Source: Bacillus sp. AFS006103 (GTDB lineage: Bacteria; Bacillota; Bacilli; Bacillales; Cytobacillaceae). Taken from it: a stretch of 64,000 nucleotides of DNA. Where the stretch lies: contig NTXX01000036.1 of assembly GCA_002559145.1 (NCBI GenBank), positions 155,767-219,766 on the forward strand, given 5' to 3'. Each line of letters starts with the position of its first letter. The first letter of the stretch is position 1. Below the pieces are notes generated by a model. It searched no databases and was not told the origin of the DNA. It saw nothing but the letters and a program-made list of their open reading frames with translations. The translations under genes and the position numbers were made by a program. Below are positions 17,294 to 26,758 of this stretch, piece by piece.

Positions 17294-18478
17294 ATGGCAA
17301 GTTTAGTATTAAAAGGGAAAGATGTTACAGTTGAAGATTTACTAGCCGGAGCGGAACGAATCGGAAAATTGGCAGAGCAAGAAGCGCCAGAAGCGGAGAA
17401 AAATGCGACGATATCACAAAATGTAGTGAACCTCATCCAAGAAACGCAGATTTCACGGATGATGCTTCCCAAAAAATATGGCGGACCACAGGCAGATTTG
17501 AAAACATTTGCTAAGGTCGTTCGTAAGGTGGCCAATTACAATATTTCAGCTGCGTGGCTAACCTATCTTTATCCGCTGCACAATATGCTTCCAGCTTTTC
17601 TTCCAGAAAAAGGTGCAGACGAAATTATTCATGAAGGCGGATTAATTTGCGATATCTTTGCTGCCTTAGGAAAAGCAGAACGGGATGGCGATGGTTATCG
17701 TATCAGTGGCAAGTGGAGTTTTGTCAGCGGCGTCAATTATAGTGAATGGGTGGGTGTTGGGGTGATGATTCAATTCCCTGATAGCGAAAAACCTGTCTAT
17801 TGTTTGCCCATGTTAAAAACATCCGAGGTGGAAGTAATCCATAACTGGGATACATTTGGGTTAAGAGGATCGGGCAGTAACCAAATTATTGCCGATCAGG
17901 TGTATGTCCCAATGGAGCGGATTTTACGTTTAGACCAAGCAGAGCTGACCAGAAGACCACCGGTAGAAGAATATGACACAGACTATCCTTTTTATCATGT
18001 CCCCTTCTTTCCCTCCTTCTATTTGGGATTCGGTTACATGGCTCTGGGCGGGGCAGAACGAATCCTTAAGGAATTTAAAGTGCTTACTGAAAAACGTGTG
18101 CGCTTAATGGATGGAGTAAGGGAAAGTGAGTCACCAAGAAGTCAGCGGGTATTAGCCGAAATGACAACAGATTTCCACGTAGCGGAAGCTTTGTTAGACA
18201 AATATATTGATCTGCTTGAAAACTATGAAAAAGATGGCTGTATCACTCCTCCATCTGAATTTTTTGCGATTCGTACAAAAGCGATTAAGATGTGCACGGA
18301 TATTGCCGTAAGAGCACTGTTAACTTTAGGTGGAGGCGCTCTTTATAAAGGAGGAACAATGGAATTATTCTTAAGAGATGTCATCGCGGTTGCCACACAT
18401 AAAACCTCTTTATACGAAGATGCGGTTGCAGCATACGGTAAGGATTTATTTGGTTTTGACGGTGGAGTAAGGGGATAA
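17294..18478 (+). CDS. flavin-dependent aromatic monooxygenase, HsaA/HpaH type
   Basis: The 394-aa protein has the acyl-CoA dehydrogenase fold of group D flavin monooxygenases. Features include MMLPKKYGGPQADLKTFAKVVR, ISGKWSFVSGVNYSEWVGVGVM and the C-terminal LTLGGGALYKGG. Such enzymes use reduced FMN or FAD from a partner reductase to hydroxylate a phenol ortho to its hydroxyl, making a catechol. The reductase is the next gene. It starts an operon of seven genes. The exact phenolic substrate is not predictable; in E. coli mhp the equivalent step is done by an unrelated enzyme, MhpA. Confidence 0.85.
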   Translation: MASLVLKGKDVTVEDLLAGAERIGKLAEQEAPEAEKNATISQNVVNLIQETQISRMMLPKKYGGPQADLKTFAKVVRKVANYNISAAWLTYLYPLHNMLPAFLPEKGADEIIHEGGLICDIFAALGKAERDGDGYRISGKWSFVSGVNYSEWVGVGVMIQFPDSEKPVYCLPMLKTSEVEVIHNWDTFGLRGSGSNQIIADQVYVPMERILRLDQAELTRRPPVEEYDTDYPFYHVPFFPSFYLGFGYMALGGAERILKEFKVLTEKRVRLMDGVRESESPRSQRVLAEMTTDFHVAEALLDKYIDLLENYEKDGCITPPSEFFAIRTKAIKMCTDIAVRALLTLGGGALYKGGTMELFLRDVIAVATHKTSLYEDAVAAYGKDLFGFDGGVRG

Positions 18479-18545
18479 ATTCCTAAGTATAAAATCATAG
18501 ATAACAAGTGAAATAGAAATTTTTATTACAGGAGGATTTTTTTAA

Positions 18546-19025
18546 ATGGATGATCGTCAGTTTCGAAGTGCAATGGGTAAGTTTGCTACGGGAGTAACCG
18601 TAATTGCAACAGAAGTAGAAGGAGAAATTCACGGAATGACTGCAAATGCGTTCATGTCCGTATCGCTTGATCCAAAGCTTGTGGTTATTTCCATCGGGGA
18701 AAAGGCAAAAGTCCTAAACAAAATCAAAGAAAGCATGATTTTCACGGTGAACATCTTAGCTGCTGACCAGGAAGAGCTTTCGATGATTTTCGCTGGACAA
18801 TTGAAAGAGCACAAGGAAGTAACCTTTGAACGCCTGGATGGAAAGCCTGTTTTATCTGGTGCCGTCGCACAGATTGCATGTGAAGTATCAGCTGAACATG
18901 TGGAAGGGGATCACACCTTGTTTATTGGCAAAGTAACGGATATTCACCTTGAAGATGCCGAACCACTCGTTTTTTATAATGGAAAGTATCGTTCGCTAGT
19001 AGAACTTAAGCCTGTGACAATCTAA
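18546..19025 (+). CDS. flavin reductase of the two-component monooxygenase
   Basis: A 159-aa protein of the HpaC/HsaB flavin reductase family: FRSAMGKFATGVTVIATEVEGEIHGMTANAFMSVSLDPKLVVISI is the N-terminal signature, with S-L-x-P-x-L flavin contact. It should use NAD(P)H to reduce free flavin for the upstream hydroxylase. The ATG at 18546 follows caggagg. Gap to the upstream gene is 67 bp and to the next 21 bp. Confidence 0.93.
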   Translation: MDDRQFRSAMGKFATGVTVIATEVEGEIHGMTANAFMSVSLDPKLVVISIGEKAKVLNKIKESMIFTVNILAADQEELSMIFAGQLKEHKEVTFERLDGKPVLSGAVAQIACEVSAEHVEGDHTLFIGKVTDIHLEDAEPLVFYNGKYRSLVELKPVTI

Positions 19026-19046
19026 GGAAGATGAAAGGAGACTGTT

Positions 19047-19862
19047 ATGGAAACAATTCGCGTAAACCGGAGTAATTTGGCAGAATGGCAGAAAAAGGCG
19101 AGGCCAAATGTGATGGCACTTGGTTGTTTCGACGGTCTCCATCATGGACATTGTGCAGTCATCCACACTGCCTATCAAAAGGCAAGGGAAAAACAGATAC
19201 CTCTAGCTGTCATGAGTTTCTTCCCTCACCCGAAGACTGTTATCTCTAATGGGAAAATTCACGTCCATTATTTGATGCCGCTTGCTGAAAAGGAGGCAAA
19301 ACTTCGGAGTATGGGAGTCGAAACATTTTATATAGTGGAATTTGATAAGGAGTTTGCCGGACTAGTGCCAGAACAGTTTGTTGCTCAATACTTGAATGGA
19401 CTAGGTGTCGTTCATGCAGTGGCCGGATTTGACTTTTCCTATGGCGTTCGTGGTGCCGGAAATATGGATCGGTTAAAGCGCGATTCCAGTGGCCGGATCG
19501 ATGTAACGAAGGTAGCTAAGGTAGATCTTAGGGGCGAGAAAATCAGTTCCACCTGTATTCGCGAACGGCTGTTAACCGGGAGGGTGGCGGAACTGCCTGA
19601 TTTACTCGGTCATTTCTACGAAACAAAGTGCGAATGGAATGGAGTGGAATTCACCCTGTATCCGTATTATACGCTTCCAGGTCCAGGCTGCTATCGAGTA
19701 ACGTTAGAAAATCTGAACGGTTCAATCCCAACAGAAGTCACCGTTATGGACGATGGCACAACACTCAAATGTATGGATGATATTCCCTTATTTTTAAAAG
19801 GAAAACTAGCGATTGTCTGGGAGAAACAAATTGATGAATCTAGGAAACTACGGATATCTTAA
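19047..19862 (+). CDS. FAD synthetase (FMN adenylyltransferase domain only)
   Basis: A 271-aa RibF-like protein with the nucleotidyltransferase start ALGCFDGLHHGHCAVI and the STCIRERLLTGRV motif. This is the half of RibF that adds AMP to FMN. The C-terminal riboflavin kinase part is not recognisable: residues after 190 are divergent and lack the expected kinase motifs. Its place between the flavin reductase and the ring-cleavage gene suggests it supplies FAD for the hydroxylase. A housekeeping RibF should be elsewhere. Confidence 0.85.
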   Translation: METIRVNRSNLAEWQKKARPNVMALGCFDGLHHGHCAVIHTAYQKAREKQIPLAVMSFFPHPKTVISNGKIHVHYLMPLAEKEAKLRSMGVETFYIVEFDKEFAGLVPEQFVAQYLNGLGVVHAVAGFDFSYGVRGAGNMDRLKRDSSGRIDVTKVAKVDLRGEKISSTCIRERLLTGRVAELPDLLGHFYETKCEWNGVEFTLYPYYTLPGPGCYRVTLENLNGSIPTEVTVMDDGTTLKCMDDIPLFLKGKLAIVWEKQIDESRKLRIS

Positions 19863-19884
19863 AAACTAAAAAGGAGATGATCGA

Positions 19885-20868
19885 ATGGCTAAAATTATTG
19901 CCGGGGTTGCAATGTCGCACAGTCCGATGATCATGACGAATGAAGCGGGAGGAGGAGAAAAGGGACAGCGCTTTCTCCAAACGGCGGCTGAAATGAAGCA
20001 GTATCTCGAAGATACAGAAGCCGATGTGATTGTATTGGTATCTGATGATCATTTTAATAGTTATTTTTACGATCATATGCCTTCGTTTACGATTGGTGTT
20101 GGCGAGTGTGAAGGCTGGGGAGACTGGCAGCTGCCAAAATACAAAATCCCTGTTCAGCAAGATTTAGCCAAGCATATCCTTCATTCTAGCTTGGAAAACA
20201 ATATTGATTTTGCTTTTACGTTAAAAATGAAAGTCGATCACGGCCATACCCAAGGAATTTATTTTTTAAATCCTGATTTAAAAATTCCAGTAGTTCCAAT
20301 TGCTGTAAATACGTCGGCGCCTCCGCTGCCAACGATGGACCGCTGTTTCCAAGTCGGCGAAGTGATCCGTAAAGCGATCGAGTCATGGGATACCGATTTG
20401 AAGGTGGCGATTGTCGCTTCGGGTGGTTTATCTCACTGGGTACCGATTCCAAAGATTGAGAGTGAAAGACCAGAGGATCAATCGTTAATCCAGGTATTGA
20501 AAAATGGCCGCCAGGAAATAGACCAGCTTGATGAATATTTAAAATTAAGGGAAACAAATGTCACACGAATTAAATCTGGTCCAGTTAACGAGCAAATAGA
20601 TCGAGAGTTTTTACGCTTGATTACTGAAAAGGATTATCCGGCATTAAGAAACTGGAGTGCTGATTATATCGAGGAACATTTAGGAAACGGCGGACAAGAA
20701 ATTCGCAACTGGCTGGTCCTGCTTGGTGTTTTGCAAAGCTTTGAGGCAAGTGTTGCTTGCTATGAGCCCATTCCAGAATGGGTAACAGGTATGGCGATTG
20801 TTCAATTTAAACAGCCGGTTGAGCAAACCAATCCAAAGAACTCAACACCATACGAGGTCAGCATTTAA
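19885..20868 (+). CDS. LigB-type extradiol ring-cleavage dioxygenase, MhpB-like
   Basis: The 327-aa protein opens with MSHSPMI and carries VLVSDDHFNSYFYDHMPSFTIGVGE, KMKVDHGHTQGIYFL and SGGLSHWVP, the iron-binding and active-site histidines of class III extradiol dioxygenases. The C-terminal YEPIPEWVTGMAIVQF also matches MhpB (2,3-dihydroxyphenylpropionate 1,2-dioxygenase). It would cleave the catechol produced upstream next to a hydroxyl group to give a yellow semialdehyde-type product. The ATG follows aaggagatg at close spacing. Confidence 0.9.
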   Translation: MAKIIAGVAMSHSPMIMTNEAGGGEKGQRFLQTAAEMKQYLEDTEADVIVLVSDDHFNSYFYDHMPSFTIGVGECEGWGDWQLPKYKIPVQQDLAKHILHSSLENNIDFAFTLKMKVDHGHTQGIYFLNPDLKIPVVPIAVNTSAPPLPTMDRCFQVGEVIRKAIESWDTDLKVAIVASGGLSHWVPIPKIESERPEDQSLIQVLKNGRQEIDQLDEYLKLRETNVTRIKSGPVNEQIDREFLRLITEKDYPALRNWSADYIEEHLGNGGQEIRNWLVLLGVLQSFEASVACYEPIPEWVTGMAIVQFKQPVEQTNPKNSTPYEVSI

Positions 20869-20968
20869 TCAACTCATTACTTGTAGAAGGCAGGATTGGT
20901 ACTTCAGTGGAAGAGGCGGTGAATCTCCATTGATGTCAGTTTTATTAAAAAAAGGGAGCGATTTATAG

Positions 20969-21859
20969 ATGACCATTTGGACAGACTTAGCTGATTTGGA
21001 ATATAAACTCTATTATATTAATGCAAATGATACTAAAACGAGAGTACTAGAAGCTGGAACAGGTGAGCCGTTGATTTTGCTTCATGGTACGGGTGGTCAT
21101 ATTGAGGCATATGCCCGAAATATCAGAGGGTTAAGTGAGCATTTCCGTGTGATTTGTATCGATATGGTAGGACACGGCTACACAGCCAAACCAGATCGCC
21201 CATACGGAATTGATTATTATAGTGAACATTTATTGGGCGTTATTCAAGCATTAGCGTTATCAAAGGTATATCTCTCAGGGGAATCATTAGGGGGCTGGGT
21301 TGCTGCCTGGTTTGCGGCAGAGTATCCAGAGTATGTGAAAGCCATGGTGTTAAACACGCCTGGAAATGTGAATAACAAACCTGAAGTTATGCAAAAGCTA
21401 AAGGATTCCACGTTAAAAGCGGTTCTTGAAGCCAACTATGAAAATGTTAAAACAAGACTTCAATGGTTAATGTATGATAAGAGCCAAGTAACCGATGAGC
21501 TAATTGAATCTCGTTACAAAATCTATACACAGCCTTCTTATCAAGAGGCCGTACATCATATCGTCTGCCTGCAGGATATTGAAATTAGAAAGCTGTACAG
21601 CTGGGACCCATCTTGGTGCGGTAAAATCAATGTTCCGACATTGTTAGCATGGACAGACCATGATCCAACTTCCACCGTTGAAGAAGCCAAACCGATACAG
21701 GATATGATTCCAAATAGTGAGTTGGTTGTCATCAAAGACGCCGGACACTGGCCGCAATGGGAGAAACCAGAAGAGTTTAACACTGTATTAATTGACTTCT
21801 TATTAAAAAGTGAAGAAGAAGATGCTAAACAAGATGAAACAGCATTCGTAACCAAATAA
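20969..21859 (+). CDS. alpha/beta hydrolase, meta-cleavage product hydrolase
   Basis: A 296-aa alpha/beta hydrolase. The oxyanion region is LILLHGTGGHIEAY, the nucleophile serine is in SGESLGGW, and the acid and histidine appear in WTDHDPTSTVEEA and KDAGHWPQWEKPEEF. This is the MhpC/BphD type, which splits the ring-opened product at a C-C bond. Presence of a hydrolase implies that the cleavage product is a ketone, meaning the original substrate had a side chain. The ATG at 20969 follows aaagggagcg. Confidence 0.88.
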   Translation: MTIWTDLADLEYKLYYINANDTKTRVLEAGTGEPLILLHGTGGHIEAYARNIRGLSEHFRVICIDMVGHGYTAKPDRPYGIDYYSEHLLGVIQALALSKVYLSGESLGGWVAAWFAAEYPEYVKAMVLNTPGNVNNKPEVMQKLKDSTLKAVLEANYENVKTRLQWLMYDKSQVTDELIESRYKIYTQPSYQEAVHHIVCLQDIEIRKLYSWDPSWCGKINVPTLLAWTDHDPTSTVEEAKPIQDMIPNSELVVIKDAGHWPQWEKPEEFNTVLIDFLLKSEEEDAKQDETAFVTK

Positions 21860-21872
21860 TCAGACCAACTTT

Positions 21873-21940
21873 GAGAGCGCTATTCAATGATTCGTAGTTT
21901 AACATGATTTTGAATCTATGAAAAAGTGCTCTCTATTTTT
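21873..21940 (+). terminator. hairpin within the aromatic operon
   Basis: GAGAGCGC and GTGCTCTC are the outer arms and TATTTTTG follows. It lies just ahead of the hydratase gene and might reduce its expression rather than end the operon. Confidence 0.5.
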
Positions 21941-21958
21941 GTTAAAGGAGTGTTTTCT

Positions 21959-22750
21959 ATGAGCAATCAAGTCATTCATCGTGTTCAACATGTATATGAG
22001 CTTTTGCAGCAGGCAGAAGCTGCTAAACAATCGATTACACCACTTTCTGATTTGTATCCAGAATTATCCGTTGATGAGGCGTATCAAGTCCAACTTCTCG
22101 CAATTAATGAGAAGGTTGGGAGCGGCGAGCGTATCGTTGGGAAAAAAATTGGTTTAACCTCTGTTGCCATGCAGCAGTTGCTAGGTGTAGACCAGCCGGA
22201 TTACGGTCATTTATTGAACTCCATGGAAGTAAGTAATAACGGAATCATCCATTTAGATGACTTGTTCCAGCCAAAGGTTGAAGGCGAGATTGCCTTTGTC
22301 CTCCGCAAGGATTTGAAGGGTCCCTCTGTAACTATCGAGGATGTCCTTGAGGCGACAGAGTATATTTCCCCGGCCTTAGAAATCGTTGACAGCCGGATAA
22401 CTGACTGGAAGATTACCTTAGCAGACACGATTGCTGATAATGCATCCAGTGGATTGTTTGTGATTGGTGATGAGCGATTCTCGTTAACGGATCTCGACTT
22501 ACCATCGATTGAAATGAATTTGTTTAAAAATGGTGTCCTGATCAATACAGGATATGGTTCAGATGTACTCGGGCATCCTGCTAAATGTGTGGCCTGGCTG
22601 GCAAATAAGTTATCCGAATACAATGTCGTTCTGAAAGCTGGAGAAGTAATTTTATCAGGGGCACTATCTGCAGCCGTGGTGGCGGAAAAAGGGGATCGGT
22701 TTACTGCAGGGTTTTCACATATTGGTAAGGTGGAAGTTACCTTTAAGTAA
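21959..22750 (+). CDS. 2-hydroxypenta-2,4-dienoate (2-keto-4-pentenoate) hydratase
   Basis: The 263-aa protein is of the MhpD/XylJ hydratase family: SVDEAYQVQLLAINEKVGSGERIVGKKIGLTS, then DYGHLLNSM and KVEGEIAFVL with metal-binding glutamates, and ALEIVDSRITDWKI. It adds water to the dienoate released by the hydrolase. ATG at 21959 follows aaaggagtg. The next enzymes needed (4-hydroxy-2-oxovalerate aldolase and acetaldehyde dehydrogenase) are not in this operon. Confidence 0.9.
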   Translation: MSNQVIHRVQHVYELLQQAEAAKQSITPLSDLYPELSVDEAYQVQLLAINEKVGSGERIVGKKIGLTSVAMQQLLGVDQPDYGHLLNSMEVSNNGIIHLDDLFQPKVEGEIAFVLRKDLKGPSVTIEDVLEATEYISPALEIVDSRITDWKITLADTIADNASSGLFVIGDERFSLTDLDLPSIEMNLFKNGVLINTGYGSDVLGHPAKCVAWLANKLSEYNVVLKAGEVILSGALSAAVVAEKGDRFTAGFSHIGKVEVTFK

Positions 22751-22856
22751 ATACCTAAAAGGATTTTTCCGTTATTGGGGTGGAAGGGTCTTGAAATTGC
22801 GTGAACCGGTAGGATTATGAACGAGGGAAAAGGGTGAAATTTTAAGGAGGTCCTTT

Positions 22857-24158
22857 ATGGAAAAGAAGAAAAATGAAGTATCAAAAAAAACATGGGTGAT
22901 CATCTTCTTGTTATTTTTATTAACGGTCATTAGTAATGCCGATAAGGCGATTATTGGATTTGCTTCAGTATCCATTATCAAGGAATTAGGCTTATCGCCC
23001 GAGCAATGGGGAGTTGTTGGGAGTGTTTTCTTCTTACTATATTCGCTTTCAGCTATTTTAGGCGGCAGTCTTGCGGATAAAATTGGAGCGAAAAAGGTCA
23101 TTGCCGGTATGGTCGCAATATGGTCCATCGTTCAATTCTCAACAATCTTTGTCAGCAGTTTTACTTATTTATTGGTAACCCGAATCATTTTAGGGGCTGG
23201 GGAAGGCCCGTCTTACGCATTAGCGATGACAGCAGCTTCAAAGTATCTTCCTAAAGAAAAGTTGGGAATTGGGTTAACCTTAGTCTCAGTTGGCGGACCG
23301 CTTGGTGTTGCCATTTCAGCACCTGCCTTAATGCACCTCATCATAAATTATGGCTGGCGTTCAGCGTTTATTTCAACTGGGGTAGTAGGCTTTCTTTGGA
23401 TTATCGTGTGGTTATGGATTGCAAAAGAGAAGGCAGTTACAGATACTGAACTTGTTGCCACAAAAGGCAGTGCACAGTTATCAACTATTCAAACTGAAAC
23501 AAAATTCACCTCTGTCTTGTTTTCGAAAAATTTCATCTTAGTTGCCCTATGTGGTTTTGCTACGTATTGGTCCTTTACAATTGGGCTGAATTGGCTTCCT
23601 AATTATTTAGAAAATGTCCGCCATCTAAGCGAAGGTACTTTAAAAATTGTTGTAGCCTTGCCTTGGATTATGATTACCCTATCTCAAATAATCTTTTCAA
23701 CCATTTCTGACCGACTTTATCATAAGACGAAAAGTATGGTAAAGGGACGAATTTTTGTCCTTGGACCAGTCATGTTAGCGGGAGCAGTCAGTTACTTTGT
23801 TGGAGCCATGGTCAGCTCTAATATTCTTGCTATTGTTTTATTATCACTTGGTTTGACGTTTGGATGTATTACCTTGGTTATGGGACCTGCAATTCTAGTA
23901 GATTTGGTTTCACCTAAACATCAAGGTAAAATTCAAGGATGGTTTATGGCGCTTACTTCGTTGGGGGGGATTGTCGGACCCTATGTAACAGGTTATTTCA
24001 TTGAACACTCAGCAAATCCAGCCGTTGGGTTCCAGTACGCGTTCCAGTTATGCGGGCTGATTCTTCTTGCTTTCGGTGGATTAGTTTGGCTGGCCGTCCG
24101 TCCCAAGAAAACTGAAAGTTCTGCCATATTAGATGTGAATTCAACCAATGTTATCTAG
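22857..24158 (+). CDS. MFS transporter, ACS/aromatic acid type
   Basis: The 433-aa protein has about 12 membrane helices and the MFS loop signature GGSLADKIGAKKVI. FLLTVISNADKAIIGFASVSI at the N-terminus is typical of the anion:cation symporter family that takes up carboxylates and aromatic acids (MhpT-like). As the last gene of the operon it is probably the importer of the aromatic substrate. The ATG follows taaggaggtcc. A terminator follows at 24168. Confidence 0.87.
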   Translation: MEKKKNEVSKKTWVIIFLLFLLTVISNADKAIIGFASVSIIKELGLSPEQWGVVGSVFFLLYSLSAILGGSLADKIGAKKVIAGMVAIWSIVQFSTIFVSSFTYLLVTRIILGAGEGPSYALAMTAASKYLPKEKLGIGLTLVSVGGPLGVAISAPALMHLIINYGWRSAFISTGVVGFLWIIVWLWIAKEKAVTDTELVATKGSAQLSTIQTETKFTSVLFSKNFILVALCGFATYWSFTIGLNWLPNYLENVRHLSEGTLKIVVALPWIMITLSQIIFSTISDRLYHKTKSMVKGRIFVLGPVMLAGAVSYFVGAMVSSNILAIVLLSLGLTFGCITLVMGPAILVDLVSPKHQGKIQGWFMALTSLGGIVGPYVTGYFIEHSANPAVGFQYAFQLCGLILLAFGGLVWLAVRPKKTESSAILDVNSTNVI

Positions 24159-24167
24159 AAATAAAGT

Positions 24168-24199
24168 AAAAAGCGAGCAGTGACACTGTTCGCTTTTTA
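24168..24199. terminator. bidirectional terminator
   Basis: AAAAAGCGAGCAGTG pairs with CTGTTCGCTTTTT; it serves the plus-strand aromatic operon and the converging transporter gene. Confidence 0.88.
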
Positions 24200-25402
24200 A
24201 ATATATCGATTGCGACCTGCTAACATACCAAATACCATAACAACTGTAGAAATAAGGATGAGTACGCTAAGTGGAACGGTCCATACATGGGTCTTATCAA
24301 ATAAAAACCCAATAAAAAAGGGACCCACGGCTGCAAGGATATAGCCGGAAGATTGTGCCATTCCAGATAACTCTGCTGCCTGACGGGCATTCTTCGTGCG
24401 AAGTCCGATATAGGTTAGCGATAATGGAAAGATTCCTCCCAAGGCAATTCCAATGAAAATAATACTCAGGATTAAGATTGGATAGGATGAGCCAAACAGT
24501 AATCCCCCGAAACCAATAAATGAGCACATGCTTAATATCATGGCTATCCATTTTTGTGATTGAAAACGTCCAGCAATGACAGGGATGAAGAAACTGAATG
24601 GTAATCCGACTAATTGGGAGATGGAAAGCATCCACCCGGCGGTCGCCATACTCATTCCATGACTATGAAGGATTTCTGGTAACCAGGAAATCGTTACATA
24701 AAATAAAAAAGACTGAAGCCCCATAAAAACGGCGATTTGCCAAGCGAGTGGGGAACGCCACATTTGAGTAGTGCTCGAACCCATCCTTTTTATTTTGGAT
24801 TGACTTCCATGACTGTTTTTAAAAATAAAGGCCCACACCAAGATAGCTAAGAGGACCGGAATTCCCCAGACAATTAATGCCCCCTGCCACCCCAGGTCCA
24901 TGTCGACTGCTAATGGAACACTAACACCTGACGCAAAGGATGCGAATAATCCCATTGAGGTGGAATAAACACTTGTCATAAGCCCAAATTTCTGTGGGAA
25001 TTTTTCCTTCGCAACGGCGGGCAAAAGAACATTTCCGACGGCTATACCCACTCCAACAAAAAGTGTCCCTGTAAATAGGAAAGATGTCATCGGAATGAAT
25101 CTTAGACCTATTCCGATTAAAAGTAAGAATAAACCTGCAAGCAAAGTCAGCTCATTGGTTAACCGATTGGCGATCTTTGGAACGATGGGTGACATGATGG
25201 AAAAGACAAGTAAGGGTAAACTCATTAATAAACCCGCACTCCAATGGGCAAGTCCAACATCCTTCTGAATCATTCCAACTAACGGACCTAATGAAGTGAT
25301 AGCTGGGCGTAAATTAAATGCTACGAGAATAATGCCAGCAACGAGCCAAAATGTATAGGTTGATTTCGTTTGTGTATATGATTTTGATTTAAGTAACTCC
25401 AA
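24197..25402 (-). CDS. CynX/NimT-family MFS transporter
   Basis: The 401-aa membrane protein starts at TTG 25402, where ggggg lies 7 nt upstream; a longer frame to 25483 has no ribosome binding site and adds a non-family N-terminus. NLRPAITSLGPLVG is the marker of the CynX/NimT/YycB group, followed by about 12 helices. Relatives export or import cyanate, nitroimidazoles and similar small molecules. Substrate unknown. It is divergent from the YdcZ operon with a 171-bp shared region. Confidence 0.85.
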   Translation of the reverse strand: MELLKSKSYTQTKSTYTFWLVAGIILVAFNLRPAITSLGPLVGMIQKDVGLAHWSAGLLMSLPLLVFSIMSPIVPKIANRLTNELTLLAGLFLLLIGIGLRFIPMTSFLFTGTLFVGVGIAVGNVLLPAVAKEKFPQKFGLMTSVYSTSMGLFASFASGVSVPLAVDMDLGWQGALIVWGIPVLLAILVWAFIFKNSHGSQSKIKRMGSSTTQMWRSPLAWQIAVFMGLQSFLFYVTISWLPEILHSHGMSMATAGWMLSISQLVGLPFSFFIPVIAGRFQSQKWIAMILSMCSFIGFGGLLFGSSYPILILSIIFIGIALGGIFPLSLTYIGLRTKNARQAAELSGMAQSSGYILAAVGPFFIGFLFDKTHVWTVPLSVLILISTVVMVFGMLAGRNRYI

Positions 25403-25498
25403 TAATAAACCCCCACTCTTAAAACAAACTTTCTCCAGTATATCATAGTGGACGGAACGAGAGAAGAATGTGTCGTCCTCCAAAATTTTTACAATTCG

Positions 25499-25512
25499 AG
25501 GACATATGTCCT
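25499..25512. promoter_or_regulatory. perfect palindrome ahead of the ydcZ-like operon
   Basis: AGGACATATGTCCT is a 14-bp perfect palindrome. It lies 40-47 bp before the probable transcription start suggested by TTTAAT/TATAAA near 25536-25546. Candidate operator for the Crp-family gene in the same operon or for the divergent transporter. Confidence 0.45.
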
Positions 25513-25573
25513 ATCCAAACTACTTGGAATTATCCTTTAATATAAAGAGAAATCTAAATTAGGGGAGAAAATA

Positions 25574-25999
25574 ATGAAGGGAATTATCTTTGCATTTATA
25601 GGCGGGGCCTTTATTACCCTGCAAGGGATTGCCAATACACGGATTAGCGAAGACATTGGCACCTGGCAAGCAGCGACCATTACCCAGTTCACTGGTTTTA
25701 TCATGGCCTTCATCATCTTAATGTTCGTTCGAGATAGTAATTGGAAGGACTTCAAACAAGTGAAGCCATTATATTTAATTGGGGGCGCCTTTGCGGCGAT
25801 TGTTATTTTTAGTAATGTCACCTCTATTCAGAGGATTGGCGTGACCCTTAGTATATCGGCCATCCTGATTGCTCAGCTAACCTTAACATTTATTATAGAC
25901 AGTAACGGTTGGTTCGGCCTGGAGAAGCAGAAGATGAAGTTGCCACAATTGATTGGCATCGGGATGATGATCGCTGGTGTGGTCATCCTAAGGTCATAA
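25574..25999 (+). CDS. YdcZ/DUF606-type small DMT transporter
   Basis: A 141-aa protein with about four to five helices. It begins GIIFAFIGGAFITLQGIANTRISEDIGTWQAATITQFTGF, the DUF606 signature, and ends with a GIGMMIAGVVIL helix. Members of this family are half-size relatives of the drug/metabolite transporters and often occur as pairs. A second copy lies two genes downstream, so the two may form a heteromeric carrier. Substrate unknown. Confidence 0.85.
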   Translation: MKGIIFAFIGGAFITLQGIANTRISEDIGTWQAATITQFTGFIMAFIILMFVRDSNWKDFKQVKPLYLIGGAFAAIVIFSNVTSIQRIGVTLSISAILIAQLTLTFIIDSNGWFGLEKQKMKLPQLIGIGMMIAGVVILRS

Positions 26000-26028
26000 C
26001 CGCAGGTGAAAGGCAGAGGTGAATCCAA

Positions 26029-26724
26029 GTGAAGGAACTTAACGATCAGGAGCAATTGCTCGCTTATATAAAAACCTATCAACTAAATTCGATATTTCAT
26101 GAACCATTGATCCCGCATTTGTCGCTGGTCAGCTTTGACCAGGGGGAACTCATCTGTTCTCAAGGGGAGACTTCACAGTACTTGTATGTCCTTGTTAAAG
26201 GAAAAGTCAAAATCTATACCAACTCGCCTGAGGGAAAAACACTGATTCTTTCTTTTAAAAAACCGCTGGAAGTAATCGGGGATATTGAGTATGTCCGCGG
26301 CATTGATATTATTAACACGGTGGAGGCGGTATCTTCGGTCTACATGATTGGTATTCACCATCGCTGGTTGAAGAAATATGGAAGCGACCATGCCCCGCTT
26401 CTACAATTTTTATTGGATATTATTACGAAAAAATTCCATCTGAAGAACAATTCGATGAGCTTTAATATTATGTATCCCGTTGAAGTGCGCTTGGCTAGTT
26501 ATCTCTTGTCTGTATCCTTTGACGAATTAGATACAGATGATAAAGACCAGCTGCGGATCAGTATCAAGGATGCAGCCAATTTAATTGGAACAAGTTATCG
26601 TCATTTAAATCGGGTTATCACCCAATTTTGCGAAGATGGTCTAATTGAGCGGAAGCGAGGTTCCATTCTGGTGAAGGATCGGAACGGATTAAGGGATCTC
26701 GCAGGAGACAATATTTATGAGTAA
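26029..26724 (+). CDS. Crp/Fnr-family regulator, YeiL-like
   Basis: The 231-aa protein has a cyclic-nucleotide-type beta-roll (FDQGELICSQGETSQYLYVLVKGKVKIYTNSPEGKTLIL) and a C-terminal winged helix (IKDAANLIGTSYRHLNRVITQFCEDGLIERKRG). The sequence resembles YeiL. The recognition helix lacks the E-x-x-S-R pattern of the FNR-like protein at 30745, so it should read a different site. GTG at 26029 follows agaggtg. The gene lies between two ydcZ-like genes and probably regulates them. Confidence 0.85.
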   Translation: MKELNDQEQLLAYIKTYQLNSIFHEPLIPHLSLVSFDQGELICSQGETSQYLYVLVKGKVKIYTNSPEGKTLILSFKKPLEVIGDIEYVRGIDIINTVEAVSSVYMIGIHHRWLKKYGSDHAPLLQFLLDIITKKFHLKNNSMSFNIMYPVEVRLASYLLSVSFDELDTDDKDQLRISIKDAANLIGTSYRHLNRVITQFCEDGLIERKRGSILVKDRNGLRDLAGDNIYE

Positions 26725-26758
26725 TCTTGAAAAATAGCACACAGGGGAGAGAAATCAG

